Notes under the pieces: model-generated
Database searches by the model: none
What the model was told of the DNA's origin: nothing
The model's input: the letters and a program-made list of their open reading frames with translations, nothing else
Position numbers and translations under genes: made by a program
Shown here: in pieces, positions 36,726 to 48,230 of the stretch
Position numbering within the stretch: position 1 is the stretch's first letter
Layout: each line of letters begins with the position of its first letter
Assembly: GCF_032062135.1 (NCBI RefSeq)
Contig: NC_092862.1
Coordinates: 99,422,713-99,486,712, forward strand
Length of the DNA stretch: 64,000 bases
Direction of reading: 5' to 3'
Source: Pyxicephalus adspersus
Lineage: Eukaryota > Chordata > Amphibia > Anura > Pyxicephalidae

Positions 36726-37897
36726 TTCTATGCAGTATGATCTGCCTAGCAAAGTCAGTAGATAGTAACAGCTCAGTAAATCTCATTTTTATATATGTTT
36801 TTGTTAAATACTTACCCCCTATGTTCAGTTATGTTTCCATTAAAATGATAAAAATCAAATACAGTATTTCTCCCAAGCTGTTTACTATTAATAGGTATAC
36901 TACTTCTAAATGTAGTGAAAATTCTAATGATTCTGATAATAATATGCTAACAAATTGGAATTCTTTGGGATGCAATTATAATTCTCGCTCAGTTCATCAT
37001 AGAAATATTAGGAAACCAATACAGCTTTAAACAAGGTATTTTTTTAACGTTTTGTATCAGATATAAAACATTTAGAGGATGAAATCACCTTCAATGAAGG
37101 TGGTTTCTGACAGATGTTTCAAAGGTAACCTTTTGAGCCCAAACAGCTGTAAAGATAATTGAGGCACCGGTTAACGTATTACCCCACAGCAAAACAAATC
37201 ATAACGGTACAAAAGGGCTCCGCATAGAGGCACGGTATGAAAACAGAAGATATGAGGTGAAAGGCCACACAGCTGATTGGATTAACCTTTATGAAATATA
37301 AACTTTGACATCACCCTGTGAAGTAAATGGCAGCCATAATGGGAAATGAAAAGATATCCTGAAAATCAAAGCGTCAAACAGAAGTGTAAGAGAATTAAGC
37401 AATTAGACGATAAAAAAATACAGACTGGGCAGATTCACGAATCCTTAATGACAACCTATACACTAGTGAAACCTAAATTGGGGCGATTTTTCAATATATC
37501 ACAGCAACACAGAGTCATACGGAAGAAGTAATAATTTTGATTTGATCAGATTTTGTGTAAGATTGCAGCTTGGTTCCTAAAGTATAACCTGCTTATCAAA
37601 ACTGCATCAATATAAGAGGAAAGTTTAACTTTTTGGTAGGTTACATCTTTATAAATTAATGTTTAATAGAAGTGTTTTTACCATTTTTTTATTTTAAAAA
37701 TACATTTTTATTATTGGTTATATGTATGACATTCATCAATGATTTCATACTTGGAGGTGTGCTGTGCAAACTTAAAAAACTAGATGAGTCCATTTTTATG
37801 ATTTCTGTGAGCTTCTTTGTGCATCATTCTGTTCAGTACAATGTAGCTGATTTATACTTGCAACTCAACATCTGCTGGCTGAAAACTGTTATTTTAA
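36726..37897. other. unique AT-rich DNA, nothing recognised
   Basis: No exon is recognised. The open frame 36737-37030 (97 codons) is low in complexity and its sequence matches no family I know. Confidence 0.4.
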
Positions 37898-38012
37898 AAT
37901 ATATTATCAAAATGTATTTATATGGAGCCAACATATTACGCAAACAGACAGTTACAAACATTGACACAGGAGGGGGAAAGCACCCTGCCCAAAGTAGCTT
38001 ACAATCTAATTT
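37898..38012 (-). mobile_element. L2-type LINE 3' tail, minus strand
   Basis: Read on the minus strand it gives 'tagattgtaagctactttgg', then GCAGGGTGC, a 'cctgtgtcaatgtttgtaac' block and 'atatgttggctccatataaa'. These are the same landmarks as at 8968-9154. The 3' end is at the lower coordinate, with no long (TAA)n. The overlapping 129-codon plus-strand frame (37672-38061) is therefore not a gene. Confidence 0.75.
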
Positions 38013-39097
38013 TATGAAAAAAAAAGGATTTATATACATGTCATATTTACTTCAAAAATGAAAAAAAATATATATTTATTGCTAAACATTTTTCTGATTT
38101 TTTTTAAACTTTGTTGTACTGTAATGTAATGTTGTAAACCTGTTGCATATACACATAATAACAATGCAAATGCTTTGCTTAATAAACGGTAGTCGGATTT
38201 GCCCTATACAAGCTCCTGATTCAATTGATACCTTGTATGATAAATTTCCCCCTTCCTAATGTCAGAATGTTTATTATTAATTGCATCTAACATGGAATAT
38301 GCTATAACATTCTACATTTATAATATATTCAGCATTGTTTACTTTTTTGCCTGATCTATACTTTTGAATAATTATTTATATCATTAAGGTTAAAAAGTAT
38401 GCTTCTTGCTCTGCGGTGCAGTGATCCTGATGGGAACACTTTATCAAATCCTCATGGTAAATAGATTAGGCCATGGAATGCAACTGCTGGTGACACAACA
38501 AAGATTTATGGGAATTAGCTTATTTAAATATTGTAATTTATTTAAATGATGTTTATTCCCATTAATCTTTGCAGTGAGTCACACACTTTGCATTCAGCAG
38601 ATTAATTTATTTGAGGGGCATATAGTTTTTTTTTTTTTCTTATTCCACAGTTGCATTTCTTAAACCTTTCCCCTGACTTTCCTAATGACTTATCCTATGA
38701 TATGCTTCTTACACCCAATGCTTATAAGTTTCCATGGATCTTAAGAGTCTTCATGGTAATGAGAAGAAAGGTGAGAGTAATTTGCTGAATATATTATGTG
38801 TTACTGTCCATTTATAAGTCATATATATAAAATACAACATTTGATGAGTTCCATAAGAAAGTTTTATTTAGTTTTAGCGGGCATATGTATGAAATACAAC
38901 ATTTTCATAAGTTGCATGAGAATGTTTTATTTAGTATTAGCATATCAATTGGCTTGCCCTGTTGACAATGTTTAAACATTTCAAACAGTGGCAGAATTTT
39001 TACACCTGGCACATATCTCTTGTTTCTTTAAAATACTTTAATACTTGATGATCCTTCCAGAAAACCCTTGTGCTCATGGCTTCCTGCTGTTCTCACA
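38013..39097. other. unique DNA containing a palindromic AT-rich segment
   Basis: No exon is recognised. The segment 38499-38571 is described separately. 'aatacaacatttgatgagttcca' and 'aatacaacattttcataagttgca' near 38831 and 38894 form a diverged ~60-bp direct repeat, each followed by 'gaatgttttatttagt'-like text. Confidence 0.4.
38499..38571. promoter_or_regulatory. candidate palindromic regulatory segment
   Basis: Arms 38499-38517 (CAAAGATTTATGGGAATTA) and 38553-38571 (TTATTCCCATTAATCTTTG) are inverted copies with two mismatches in 19. The centre is rich in TTTAAAT. CAAAG and TAAT words are the core forms bound by TCF/LEF and homeodomain factors in general. Function is inference, and a decayed MITE is an equal alternative. 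Confidence 0.25.
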
Positions 39098-39428
39098 TTC
39101 TACGTACACACTTCCTAGGGTTCTCGCCTGATAATCTGAGCAGGGCCGATATCGGACATGAATCTGAAGTGTGTACAGCAGGCGTCATTCATCATCCGAA
39201 TGACCGTCCTGGCGGATCCACGATCGATGAACAACTAACGATTGTAATGCAAGGGAAGGGGGAGAGCGCACAATGGGGTGCCGCTCTGTCGTTCTCCCTC
39301 TCCCCTCTGCATAGAGCCAAACGGTGCTGTATGTACAGCATCGTTCATGCATCGTGCAGTGCATAGTCATTGGAAAGGATCGTGAAAGATCCTTTCCAAT
39401 GACTATAATTGGAAGTGTGTACGTGGCA
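39098..39428. mobile_element. hairpin-rich MITE, copy 1 (PIF/Harbinger-like)
   Basis: Ends read CTACGTACACACTTCC and GGAAGTGTGTACGTGG, inverted repeats also shared with the copy at 57932-58262. The inferred length is also 331 bp. Internal blocks are in the same order: 'gggagagcgcac', 'cgctctgtcgttctccctc', an 'acggtgctgtatgtacagca' hairpin and a perfect 18-bp terminal hairpin at 39364-39405. Target duplication is not clear for this copy. The open frames across it (39070-39366 plus, 39185-39535 minus) are repeat-derived. Confidence 0.75.
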
Positions 39429-40399
39429 TTATAGGGGAAATGATGGTGTAATCTAAAGAACACATAAATTATGTGCAATTTGGCAGTAGGATCCATAAAC
39501 CACAGTGGATGGCTCAGGAGATCGGTGCTAGGCATATTGTTGGTTTTATGTAGTTATTTTACTAGATTAAAGCTGTGTTTAGCATTATGGGCAGTGGGAA
39601 TGCATTTAAATCTTTACAAAAAGCTCTGTTATTAAAATTTTAAATATAGACTGGGGTATAGTGGAAGTGTGACACTTTAATAAACAATTCATCACAGTTC
39701 ATACATGTCCCCAGTTTTAAAAAACCACCTTGGGGTCATATCCATACTGTACCTGCAGACAAACTAAGCCATTGGTCATCCTGACCTAAACCAACAGAAT
39801 AAGAAGGGACTCCATACCTGGGACGGGTTCCTTTCCACCTACTAAACTGGTATGACATAGTCAAACCCAAAAGTACCAGTTTACTTAAAGTACTGTAAGG
39901 TATGGGGTCCAGGGCCTATTTCCATTAATGGCTGACTGTCCTCCAAGGAAAATCCTCTTCACCGGAAGACCACCTAGGACACCCCTCTTCCTAAATATCT
40001 TGACCAATCAGTGCCCACCCTCTTATCTACCCAATAATTTAGACCTTACCTAAGCCTGGACCCAAATGACTTATTTGAAGGTAATCTGTCCAAATGAAAG
40101 AGATGTTTAAAATGTGTTGGATGAAAATTATTATAGAAATCTGCCTATAAGGCAGAAAATAAAATATATACTAATAATGTAAGCTATGTACTACTATCCA
40201 TGGTATTTTTTCCCAGAAGAAAAAGTGTAGTAGCTACTGATTTGCATGTTAACAGCATTTTATGCCTGCTTGAACAGGTTCCAAATACATTTTAGCTGCT
40301 ATTTCAATGCTTAGAAACACTTACTGAATGCCTGTAAATTAATAAGTGATTGAAAAGTTGTAGACAGAGCTTGAAAAATGTGAAAGTGTGTATATGGGA
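39429..40399. other. unique DNA, nothing recognised
   Basis: No gene or repeat is recognised. 39700-40080 is less AT-rich ('cttcaccggaagaccaccta'), with no exon-like frame. Confidence 0.4.
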
Positions 40400-40637
40400 G
40401 GGGTTCATTTAAGAAAACAAATTTTTTTGTTAGATTAACAAAGTGAATTATCACTTTGCAAGGAATGTATCACTTGTAAACAATATCCAATCACATGCAA
40501 GGAAATATTATGCCAAAAAAAATCCTGATTACTTGTGCATAACAGGATCATTTGCTAAGCTAAGTGATTTATCCCTTCCTAGGGGATCATTCACTTTACT
40601 AAATGAACAGCCTAAGCTCCTTCAGTAAATCAACCCC
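40400..40637. mobile_element. palindromic MITE (GGGGTTSATTTA ends)
   Basis: The left end GGGGTTCATTTAAGAAAAC pairs imperfectly with the right end 'tccttcagtaaatcaacccc'. The inner arms 'aacaaagtgaattatcac' and 'gatcattcactttactaaat' also pair. About 238 bp, non-coding. A partial relative lies at 19157-19278. Confidence 0.6.
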
Positions 40638-41266
40638 ATTGTGTTCACAACCTAAACATCATTTTTCTTATGGGCTAAAGTAATATATGGTGAACCAAGA
40701 TTTACCCACCTTTACCCCAAATATACACATTTCCCTATCGGATTGAATTAGAAAATGAGTGATTAGTTGTGATTTATGTGTTTTGTAATGGAATGTAAAG
40801 TGAAATGTACATTTTGACTATAAGTTGGGTGAATATTATATAAAAACATTTTCAAATAGCTGTCATTTATTAATTATGAATGCTGGTCTTATGTCACTCA
40901 TATTACAGGGATTGTATAACTTGATTATTAATATTCCTAATGATTCTGACAAAATCATTGATTAGCTTGTTACTAAGTGCAATTAGAAAATGACTGTTAC
41001 TGTGTTTTCTGCACCTTTTGATTGCATTATTCAGTCCCTTAGAAACCCTGGAAGCAATTCAAGTGTAGCTAATAAACACATTGGGCAAGATTTATTGAAG
41101 GAGAGCTTTTTCTGCCAATGATTGTGAGCAGCACACATTTTCCTTTGCAGAATAAATGCTGCTGGGATGTCAAATGCCCCTTTATCCCTATGCAAGCCCC
41201 TGTACTATCATATAGTGACAGAACCAGAATCATATAGACACAACCAAACTCAGTGGACAATCGTTT
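40638..41266. other. unique AT-rich DNA, nothing recognised
   Basis: No gene or repeat is recognised. Confidence 0.4.
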
Positions 41267-41296
41267 GTGTGTATATATATATATATATATACACAA

Positions 41297-41329
<33 letters not shown>

Positions 41330-41338
41330 CAAATATAT
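41267..41338. repeat. (AT)n microsatellite with ACAA interruptions
   Basis: Three TA tracts separated by CACAA/CAAA interruptions. It creates artificial Tyr/Ile-rich frames on both strands. Confidence 0.95.
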
Positions 41339-42325
41339 GCAACATCCTTCCAGTCCTACACCTAAAAAAATACTTTTAAATTTATTGTTGCTAGGTCAAC
41401 ATTGGTTAAAATGGTCAAGGCTTTTTACCCAAAACATGTGCATATTTGTACCCATCCCTAACATTGTACCTATCCCTAAAATTTGCACACAGCAAAAGTG
41501 GCAAACCTTTTTCAGGTTCAGTGAGAAATGCCCGTCAGTGATGACTGATGATAAAATCGCAGGAATGAATGCAGAACAAGGTTGCATGAATTCTTTACTC
41601 ACAAACTAAGGTTTGAGAATTTTTTTAAGGTTTTGATGGCTATGAACTGCTCTTGGAGTAAATTCATGCACATGCCACAAAGTGTTGCATTATAAATATT
41701 GTAGTAGGACTTTTCCATTCAAGTTTTAATGAGAATTCTGCTTTATTAAAATCTCTGGTAAATATGTTCTACCCTCTAAATATATGGTAGATGTTAAACG
41801 TAATGGATTATTCAGTAAATATGCACAGAATTTAAAAGGCTCCTTGCTGCAAGTAACAAGACTAAATCTTTACCTGTCATTACTGAGTCTTGACTTCTCT
41901 CTTCTTTTGAGGAGGCGTAATAACTAAGTTACAACTGAGAGCACAGTGCTATAGTGCATAGTGGGATATGATAGCCTCAGCAGGCATATGTAGAAGGAAA
42001 GGCAGCCTTGCACCTGCATGTCAGTGATTTGTAAATGCCAGCAGTCTGTTAAGACTTTGTTAACACTTTATGAGTTCATATGAAATACAGCTGTATTTCT
42101 GTTAATTGATGATCACGCTGCTATATGTTTAAGTGGGATCATTGAAATTCTAGTTTTTAAATATGAGTACATTCTCAAGTGTTCTCAAGTGTTATATTAT
42201 GTTTCATATTTACAAAATATAAGAACTGCATGATGATGATCATTGATGATCATAATTATTACATTATGGGAATGATAACACAGGAACTGTATAAAAAAAC
42301 TTCTGAGGTGTAACAAAAAGATATA
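41339..42325. other. unique AT-rich DNA, nothing recognised
   Basis: No exon is recognised. Parts of the overlapping open frames 41253-41609 and 41396-41602 derive from the microsatellite, and the rest has no recognisable motif. Confidence 0.4.
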
Positions 42326-42327
42326 TA

Positions 42328-42582
42328 CCGTGTTTCCCCGAAAATAAGACACTGTCTTATATTTTTTTTGGCTCCCAAAAACCGGTATGTATGCTTTTAT
42401 TTTCTTTTTCTCCTAGGTCTTATTTTCGGGGTAGGTCTTATATTAGGGCAGGTTTACAAAATAGTGCTAGGTCTTACTTTCGGGGTAGGTCTTATTTTCG
42501 GGGTAGGTCTTATATTAGGGCAGGTTTACAAAATAGTGCTAGGTCTTACTTTCGGGGTAGGTCTTATTTTCGGGGAAACAGG

Positions 42583-42583
<1 letters not shown>
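42328..42583. mobile_element. TA-flanked element, copy 3, short form
   Basis: Starts CCGTGTTTCCCCGAAAATAA after a TA and ends TTATTTTCGGGGAAACAGGG. These ends match those at 3364 and 24709 but have a different interior ('tcttatattttttttggctc'). The dinucleotide after the right end is TG, so the TA duplication has decayed there or the adjacent (TG/TA) microsatellite has slipped. The interior holds a perfect 72-bp tandem duplication. Confidence 0.75.
42415..42558. repeat. perfect tandem duplication of 72 bp
   Basis: 42415-42486 and 42487-42558 are identical by eye. Each unit itself holds three copies of the word AGGTCTTA followed by TTTCGGGGT or a variant, so the duplication is built on a terminal-repeat-like motif. 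72 is divisible by three, so long frames run through it without being a gene. Confidence 0.95.

Positions 42584-42586
<3 letters not shown>

Positions 42587-42614
<28 letters not shown>
42587..42614. repeat. (AT)n microsatellite
   Basis: Uninterrupted TA dinucleotides abutting the right end of the TA-flanked element. Confidence 0.95.
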
Positions 42615-42939
42615 TCTATATGTATATACAATTCATTGCAATATATCTCCCAAAATTTCATTTTCTGCTTTTGTGATTGGCTTACTTAGACGAAACTTAA
42701 AACTTAAAAAAAAGTTTTTTTTTAAGTTAAAAAAAAATTAAATTTACCCTATATATGAATTACCAATATAAAAAAATGCAAGCACGCATTTTTTAAGAAA
42801 AGTAGAGTCACATATTAATTAGAAGTAAGTGGCTTACAGATTTAAAACATTCAAATAATCAAGATGAAAATAAAAATTTTAAGATATTGTGAATGGTACC
42901 TTGCCAGGTCATCAAGCTCAACCCAACTACTTGTCAGTC

Positions 42940-42966
42940 AATATATAAATATATATATTTATATAT

Positions 42967-43005
<39 letters not shown>

Positions 43006-43006
43006 C
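42940..43006. repeat. (AT)n microsatellite with TTTAT interruptions
   Basis: TA tract interrupted by TATTT units, with a pure segment at about 42976-43005. Confidence 0.95.
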
Positions 43007-44392
43007 TTTTTATTCTCTTTCTAGGCTAGATCTAGGTCATTATTCTAGATATAATCAGAAACCTGTTACTGCACTTGTGTATTTTCCCAAGACTAAACAA
43101 TCAATCAGTTTTAAATGATTGACATATTGATTGTCACGTCTGAAGTTGTTTAAAATCTACTTTGCATTAATTATTGCTGTGTAATTTGCAGTAGTAATTC
43201 ATTCCTGGACTTTACTGTTTTCCTGCTGTTCTGGAATTTATTATATACTACCTATACCCCGCTGAATCTGCCAGTCACTCAACAATTAAGGATTTCTTAT
43301 TGAGAAAATGATAAACTCGCTGTCTCTAACTACACCGATAAATAGAGTGAGGAGGCTGTTTGGGCTCTAAGGTCGGGGTCTTTGAGAAGCGTGCCAACAA
43401 TGTAATATTTGCATGCACCACAGTGTAAGGATGGAAAAGCACAACAGATTTTTCTTTAATGAACAATCTGTTCATGGTAATGGTGTATGAATGCACTGTA
43501 AGGAAGAGTCTGATACCATGTGGCTAATGCATATTGATTAGACATGTACAATGACTGATAAAACAATGTATCTTGTTATTTTTCATTCTCTTTGATGTAT
43601 ACTTAGTCATCAACATGGTCTTTGCATACATAAAATGTCAAATAAAACAATTGTATTTAAAACTAGCAATAGCTGCTAGTTTCTTTTAAATGTGTTAAAT
43701 AACTCCCAATCTGCTGCATAGCTTTTATGTGGCTGAATATCACATGTGCCAGCTCCCAGTGTGTCAGCTGTTTATATCCGCTTCACCTACCATTAGTATT
43801 ATGAACAGGTCTATTATTATCATTGCATTATAAGTAAAAGAATATTTCATTTTACACTACCCACTGTTTCATGATTTTAAACATTACTATATGGATTTCA
43901 TTTAAAATATGTTTGGTATTGTTTATGTCAGGTTATGCACACATAGCTTTATATTGCCATATTCTTCAGATTTTTATATAGTATAACTGGCTACAAGTAT
44001 AGCACAGGAGCAGTAGTTCTATAGGCTGCCTTCCACCCTCTGGTGCCTAGTAGCTCTGTATCCCACTCATGCAGAACAGCTCAATATTTTTGCCTCCTAG
44101 CATTAGCTTCTGAGTTTTCTAGCATGTTGTGTAACATATGATATATGAGAGGCCTCGGGAGTGACAGTGGGTGGTTGCACAAAAGAGAAAGACCTCACAC
44201 TAGGAATGTAATTTATCAGTAACACTTGTTATATGAATTCTGGCATATGGGTTCCTTGTATGTGAGCATAAACCCAGAGAGGGATCAAGGGTGGGGGGCT
44301 CTATCAAAGATTTACTGGAAACATCCATAATTTGTAGGTATGCACCTGATACTAGTTGAATAATAGGAGGGGAAATGTATGACTCCATAAAG
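43007..44392. other. unique DNA, nothing recognised
   Basis: No exon or repeat end is recognised. 43300-43560 is repeat-free and compositionally balanced, with several ATTTGCAT- and ATTGATTA-like words, but this is not evidence of function. Confidence 0.35.
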
Positions 44393-44857
44393 CAATGTTT
44401 CTCCAACGTTTTACCCAAGAGGAACCCTAGAAATACAGTAATGGAGAACTATGTCAACTACATTAGTAGTCATCGGGCCTGATTTATTACAGCTCTCCAA
44501 GGCTGGAAAGCATACACTTTTATCAGCAAACCTGAAATGGATTTATATGAAGTCATTAGTTATTTGCTAGTAAATGTTTTAAATCCTGGACCAGATCCAT
44601 TCCATGTTTGCTGGATCACCCAACTTCACTAATGAACGTGTATCCTCTACAGCCTTGGAGAGCTTTAATGTGGCCCAACGTGTAAAAAAAGTGTTGGTTT
44701 GTAATTCAACCTATTGACATCCTGTTGTTGGCCCTGGTTTTGGACCCAAGTCTGGGCAGTCACCATCCAATAAATAATAAATCAGTAACAGCACAAGGAA
44801 CCCCTACTTTTGGAGTAGAACCCTGGTTGAGAACAGAGCCCTGGTTGAGAATGGCTG
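44393..44857. mobile_element. hAT-like element carrying a nested foldback element
   Basis: The left end CAATGTTTCTCCAACGTTTT and right end CTGGTTGAGAATGGCTG are hAT-type inverted termini. Just inside the right end 'ccctggttgagaa' occurs twice. 'aggaaccc' near the left and 'aggaacccc' near the right fit the same family style. The foldback element at 44475-44676 interrupts it, so the hAT element is the older insertion. No clear 8-bp duplication survives. Confidence 0.6.
44475..44676. mobile_element. foldback element, subfamily A, nested
   Basis: A ~202-bp palindrome starting GGGCCTGATTTATTACAGCT and ending GGAGAGCTTTAATGTGGCCC. The arms include 'ctccaaggctggaaagcata' and 'ctctacagccttggagagct'. 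It has 'gtttgctggatcacccaact' in the right half. Confidence 0.8.
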
Positions 44858-47640
44858 TTTGTAATGGCTAGTTTTGTTGTCTGATTACATTTATCCACAT
44901 TAAACATTGCATATAAGGTTATTTCACAGTTAATAGAAAACCAACAATCTGAATCCGATTCCTTTTTGTTTATTTATTGTCTGATAAATTTATTTTGCTG
45001 ACTGTGCACAAGGTTAGAACGGAGTACAGTGACAAAACCCCAAGGAAAACAGTTCCTGCTATTGTTTAAATCTGAAGCAGTTCTCTTTAGGTAAATTCAG
45101 ACTAGTAGTAAATTCAGCAAGATTAACCCCCCACAATCATTTCTAAGCATTTGCAATCAAAACCAATTTAGTCTATAGCCCAACTCCCCCTGGACTATGC
45201 TTGTAGCATCCAAAAATGTAATGAACAGGCCTACTTAATCCAATGTTAACCACTTCCTGCAATTGGTTTTAGGTGTAAATCCTGCCTAACTCTTTCTTTT
45301 TAGCCCTATGGACATATAATCACACTTATCTTGTATTTGTATTATGCATGCACCAGTTTTACCTAATTATATTTAGGATCTCTTCTCAATAGTCATTGTG
45401 CCAGCAGACAGAAGCATTTCTAAAAAGAAGCCGCATTGTAAAGCCCAAAGAACTTTTTGACAGATTTTTCTAAAAAGTAAATTCATAAACAAAATTTCAA
45501 ACATCTGCCTTGAGTTATCTCTGGAAGTAAAATCCTCGTGGGGTACAGCAGATTCCTGGTTATTTGTCATATTTCAGGTGTCTCAAATATTTTTTTCTTT
45601 CACTACCTATCCAGAGCTAACACTTGTTTAGCTCACTAAACACAACTTCTCAAACCATAAACATTTGTATTCTTTCAGCATGACAGTGCAGATGCCAATA
45701 CCGAAATAAAGAATGCCCTAAAGATTTACTGTCAAATAACTGTCGTGACTACAGCAAGGCGGAAGCTGCCAATAGCAGTTTAATTATATAGGTGGATTTT
45801 TCTCTAAAATGATTTAAAGCTTACTTTTACAATGATGTAAAGGTTATTTAATGTTTTTTATATAGAAGCTAATTTGTAGATGTTTTATGGTTACATGATT
45901 ACATTTACGATTACACATTTATGGTTAGCTTTTTTTCTTTGCCTTCTTTATTTTAGTTTGACAATGAACCTTAACCAGGCCTAGGGAGGGGCAGAAGAGG
46001 TACTTTGTTTTGGTCTCATGCTATGGAGATTGGGGGGGGGGGGGGGGCACATCTCCTGCCTCTCTATCATCCAATCATGTAGATTACACTGGTAGGTCAC
46101 AACTCTCCCTGTGTAACCAACAGCACTTGTCTTTGTCAGCCTTATTTTTTTCCCTCAATATTTTTTTACTTTTTTAAGATAATTTTTGAATAAATTTGCA
46201 TTCGTTAGTATTTATCACATAAAACTTTGTATTAGAAACCTGGGATAAGAGACACATGCAATTTACAGTAAGTTGTTTTATTTGGACAGGATTTTTAGTT
46301 AGCCCTTATTTGTATTAATGCTTTTATCCTTTTGGCTTTTTCTTTTCTTACTTTGAAATGTTTATTAGTTTGTAGTGCAAGTTAAGGGGCAGTGCACGGG
46401 GTACTTTGGCATTTAGACTTTGGGTTTCAGAGGGCCTTGTCTCAAAATTGACCTAATAAAACCTGCAAAAATAAAAGCGTCTGATCTACTAATGAAGTAA
46501 AGATTTTCTGTTCTCGGACTGTTACAGCAGAATATAAAACAGGTAGATTAATATATTTGATAACATCCTCTTTTCATTCCTATTCCATGAAAATAATTTA
46601 AAATGTAGGAAATATTTTGTACGGTATATTAATGCTAAACTTTGTGAAGAAACCTATGGGCTTTATTATTCCCAAATATGATCTATAGATGTTTTGTTAG
46701 CTATTCTTCCTCTATGGTGGGTCACTTATTAGAGATTAGTCCAAATCTGACACCCATGTCTTCTTGAATACAGCACATGGGGTGCAATCCGGCCACAAAT
46801 TAGTGGCTATAAAACTTGAATGAGCAAGTTACTAGAATACCTGCTGAAATAAGGTAGAGGATTCTCTTCAATATTGGGTATGTAATATAGATTCTATACC
46901 ACCATATAGATAAATATTTTTTAGTTGCCACTAGAACAAGAAAATTTTCCCTCTGTTAATATTTATGTGGCAACTCACTTCCCTTTACCTTTAGTCCCAG
47001 TGGTTACCAAATCATATTGGGTGAAATTACCTGTGAGACACAAACCGCAATGGGAACCTGCCAGTGGTTCTTACCCAATCATCACACCCTACTACAGTAG
47101 TGTTATTAGACAAGAATAGTAACCATTTATCCGCAGTGTTAATCATTAGCCACCATGACACATCACTTGCTAAAGGTGTTGCACAATCATTAGTAATTCT
47201 TTGAATTTATTCTTATTCACATGCCTAGCTTTGAATGTGTGCTTTCAGTAGAGAGCATTTTACAAAGCCGAATGTCTCTCTGGAGCATTATTTTGTCATT
47301 TAAGTTGTAATTTTCAAAGATGTGTGTCATTAGCTTTATTTTTTGACAGTACCGCAGTAGAATTCTGCTGTTTTTTTCCTGATAATGAGATGTTTTAGAA
47401 TGACATACTAAAAGTGTTTTCATATTTGATCAAAAAATAGGTAGAGAAAAAATGAGTCCCATTTCTTACATCCAGGAATTTCTTACAGAAAGTAGCATAA
47501 TTTAACCCTAAAATGCCCAGAAGCACACAGATACATTAAAATAATACAATAAAAATACATTCTTAGCCATTCTATAAACATGTTGGTAGACTAATTTGTT
47601 TTCCCAAGCACATTTTCCCTAAAGCTGTCCTGAGACAATA
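44858..47640. other. unique DNA with a poly(G) tract
   Basis: No gene is recognised. A G16 run lies at 46032-46047. Open frames (45373-45570 minus, 46925-47119 plus, 47217-47423 minus) have no motif or splice support. Confidence 0.4.
46032..46047. repeat. poly(G) tract, 16 bases
   Basis: An uninterrupted G homopolymer. A G14 tract at 33171-33184 is similar. Confidence 0.95.
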
Positions 47641-48230
47641 GCCTATGACCATGGTAGGGACATTGAACTTTGACTTTGGTAGGGACGTTAAGCTATGAAT
47701 ATGGTAGGGGCATTGAACTACGACTATGGTAGGGATATTGGACAATGGCTATAGTAGGGACATTAAGCTGTGGCTATGGTAGGGGCATCGAACTATGACT
47801 ATGGTAGGGACATTTAGCTGTGACTATGGTAGGGACCTTGAACTATGACTATGATGGGGACATTGAACTATAACTATGGTAGGGACATTTGATTATGACT
47901 ATGGTAGGGACATTTAGCTGTGACTATGTTAGGGACTTTGAACTATGACTATGATAAGGACATTGAACTACGACTATGGTAATTTGATTATGACTATGGT
48001 AGGGACATTTAGCTGTGACTATGTTAGGGACTTTGAACTATGACTATGATAAGGACATTGAACTACGACTATGGTAAGGACTTTCGACTATGGCTATGGT
48101 AGGGACATTTAGCTGTGACTATGGTAGGGACTTTGAACTATGACTATGATAAGGACATTGAACTACGACTATGGTAGGGACATTGGACTATGGCTATGTT
48201 AGGAACATTGGACTATGGTAGGGACATTGA
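47641..48230. repeat. 25-bp minisatellite with higher-order structure
   Basis: About 23-24 units of a 25-bp motif close to GGGACATTGAACTATGACTA followed by TGGTA, diverged by substitutions. Within the second half a block of three unit types recurs at 47907-47981, 48002-48076 and 48102-48176, each followed by one further unit (shortened by 5 bp in the first case). This gives a ~100-bp higher-order period. 25 is not divisible by three and no long frame crosses it, so it is not coding. Confidence 0.95.

Noticed and set aside
36737..37030. 97-codon plus-strand frame as an exon
   Set aside because: AT-rich composition, no splice signals of quality, no family resemblance.
37672..38061. 129-codon plus-strand frame
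   Set aside because: Its 3' part overlaps an antisense L2 tail, and the 5' part is hydrophobic low-complexity AT-rich sequence.
41253..41609. 118-codon plus-strand frame
   Set aside because: The first part is Tyr/Ile repeats from the (AT)n microsatellite and the remainder has no recognisable domain.
42368..42741. Repeating-peptide frames of 102 and 116 codons
   Set aside because: Explained by the 72-bp tandem duplication in a MITE plus an adjacent (AT)n tract.
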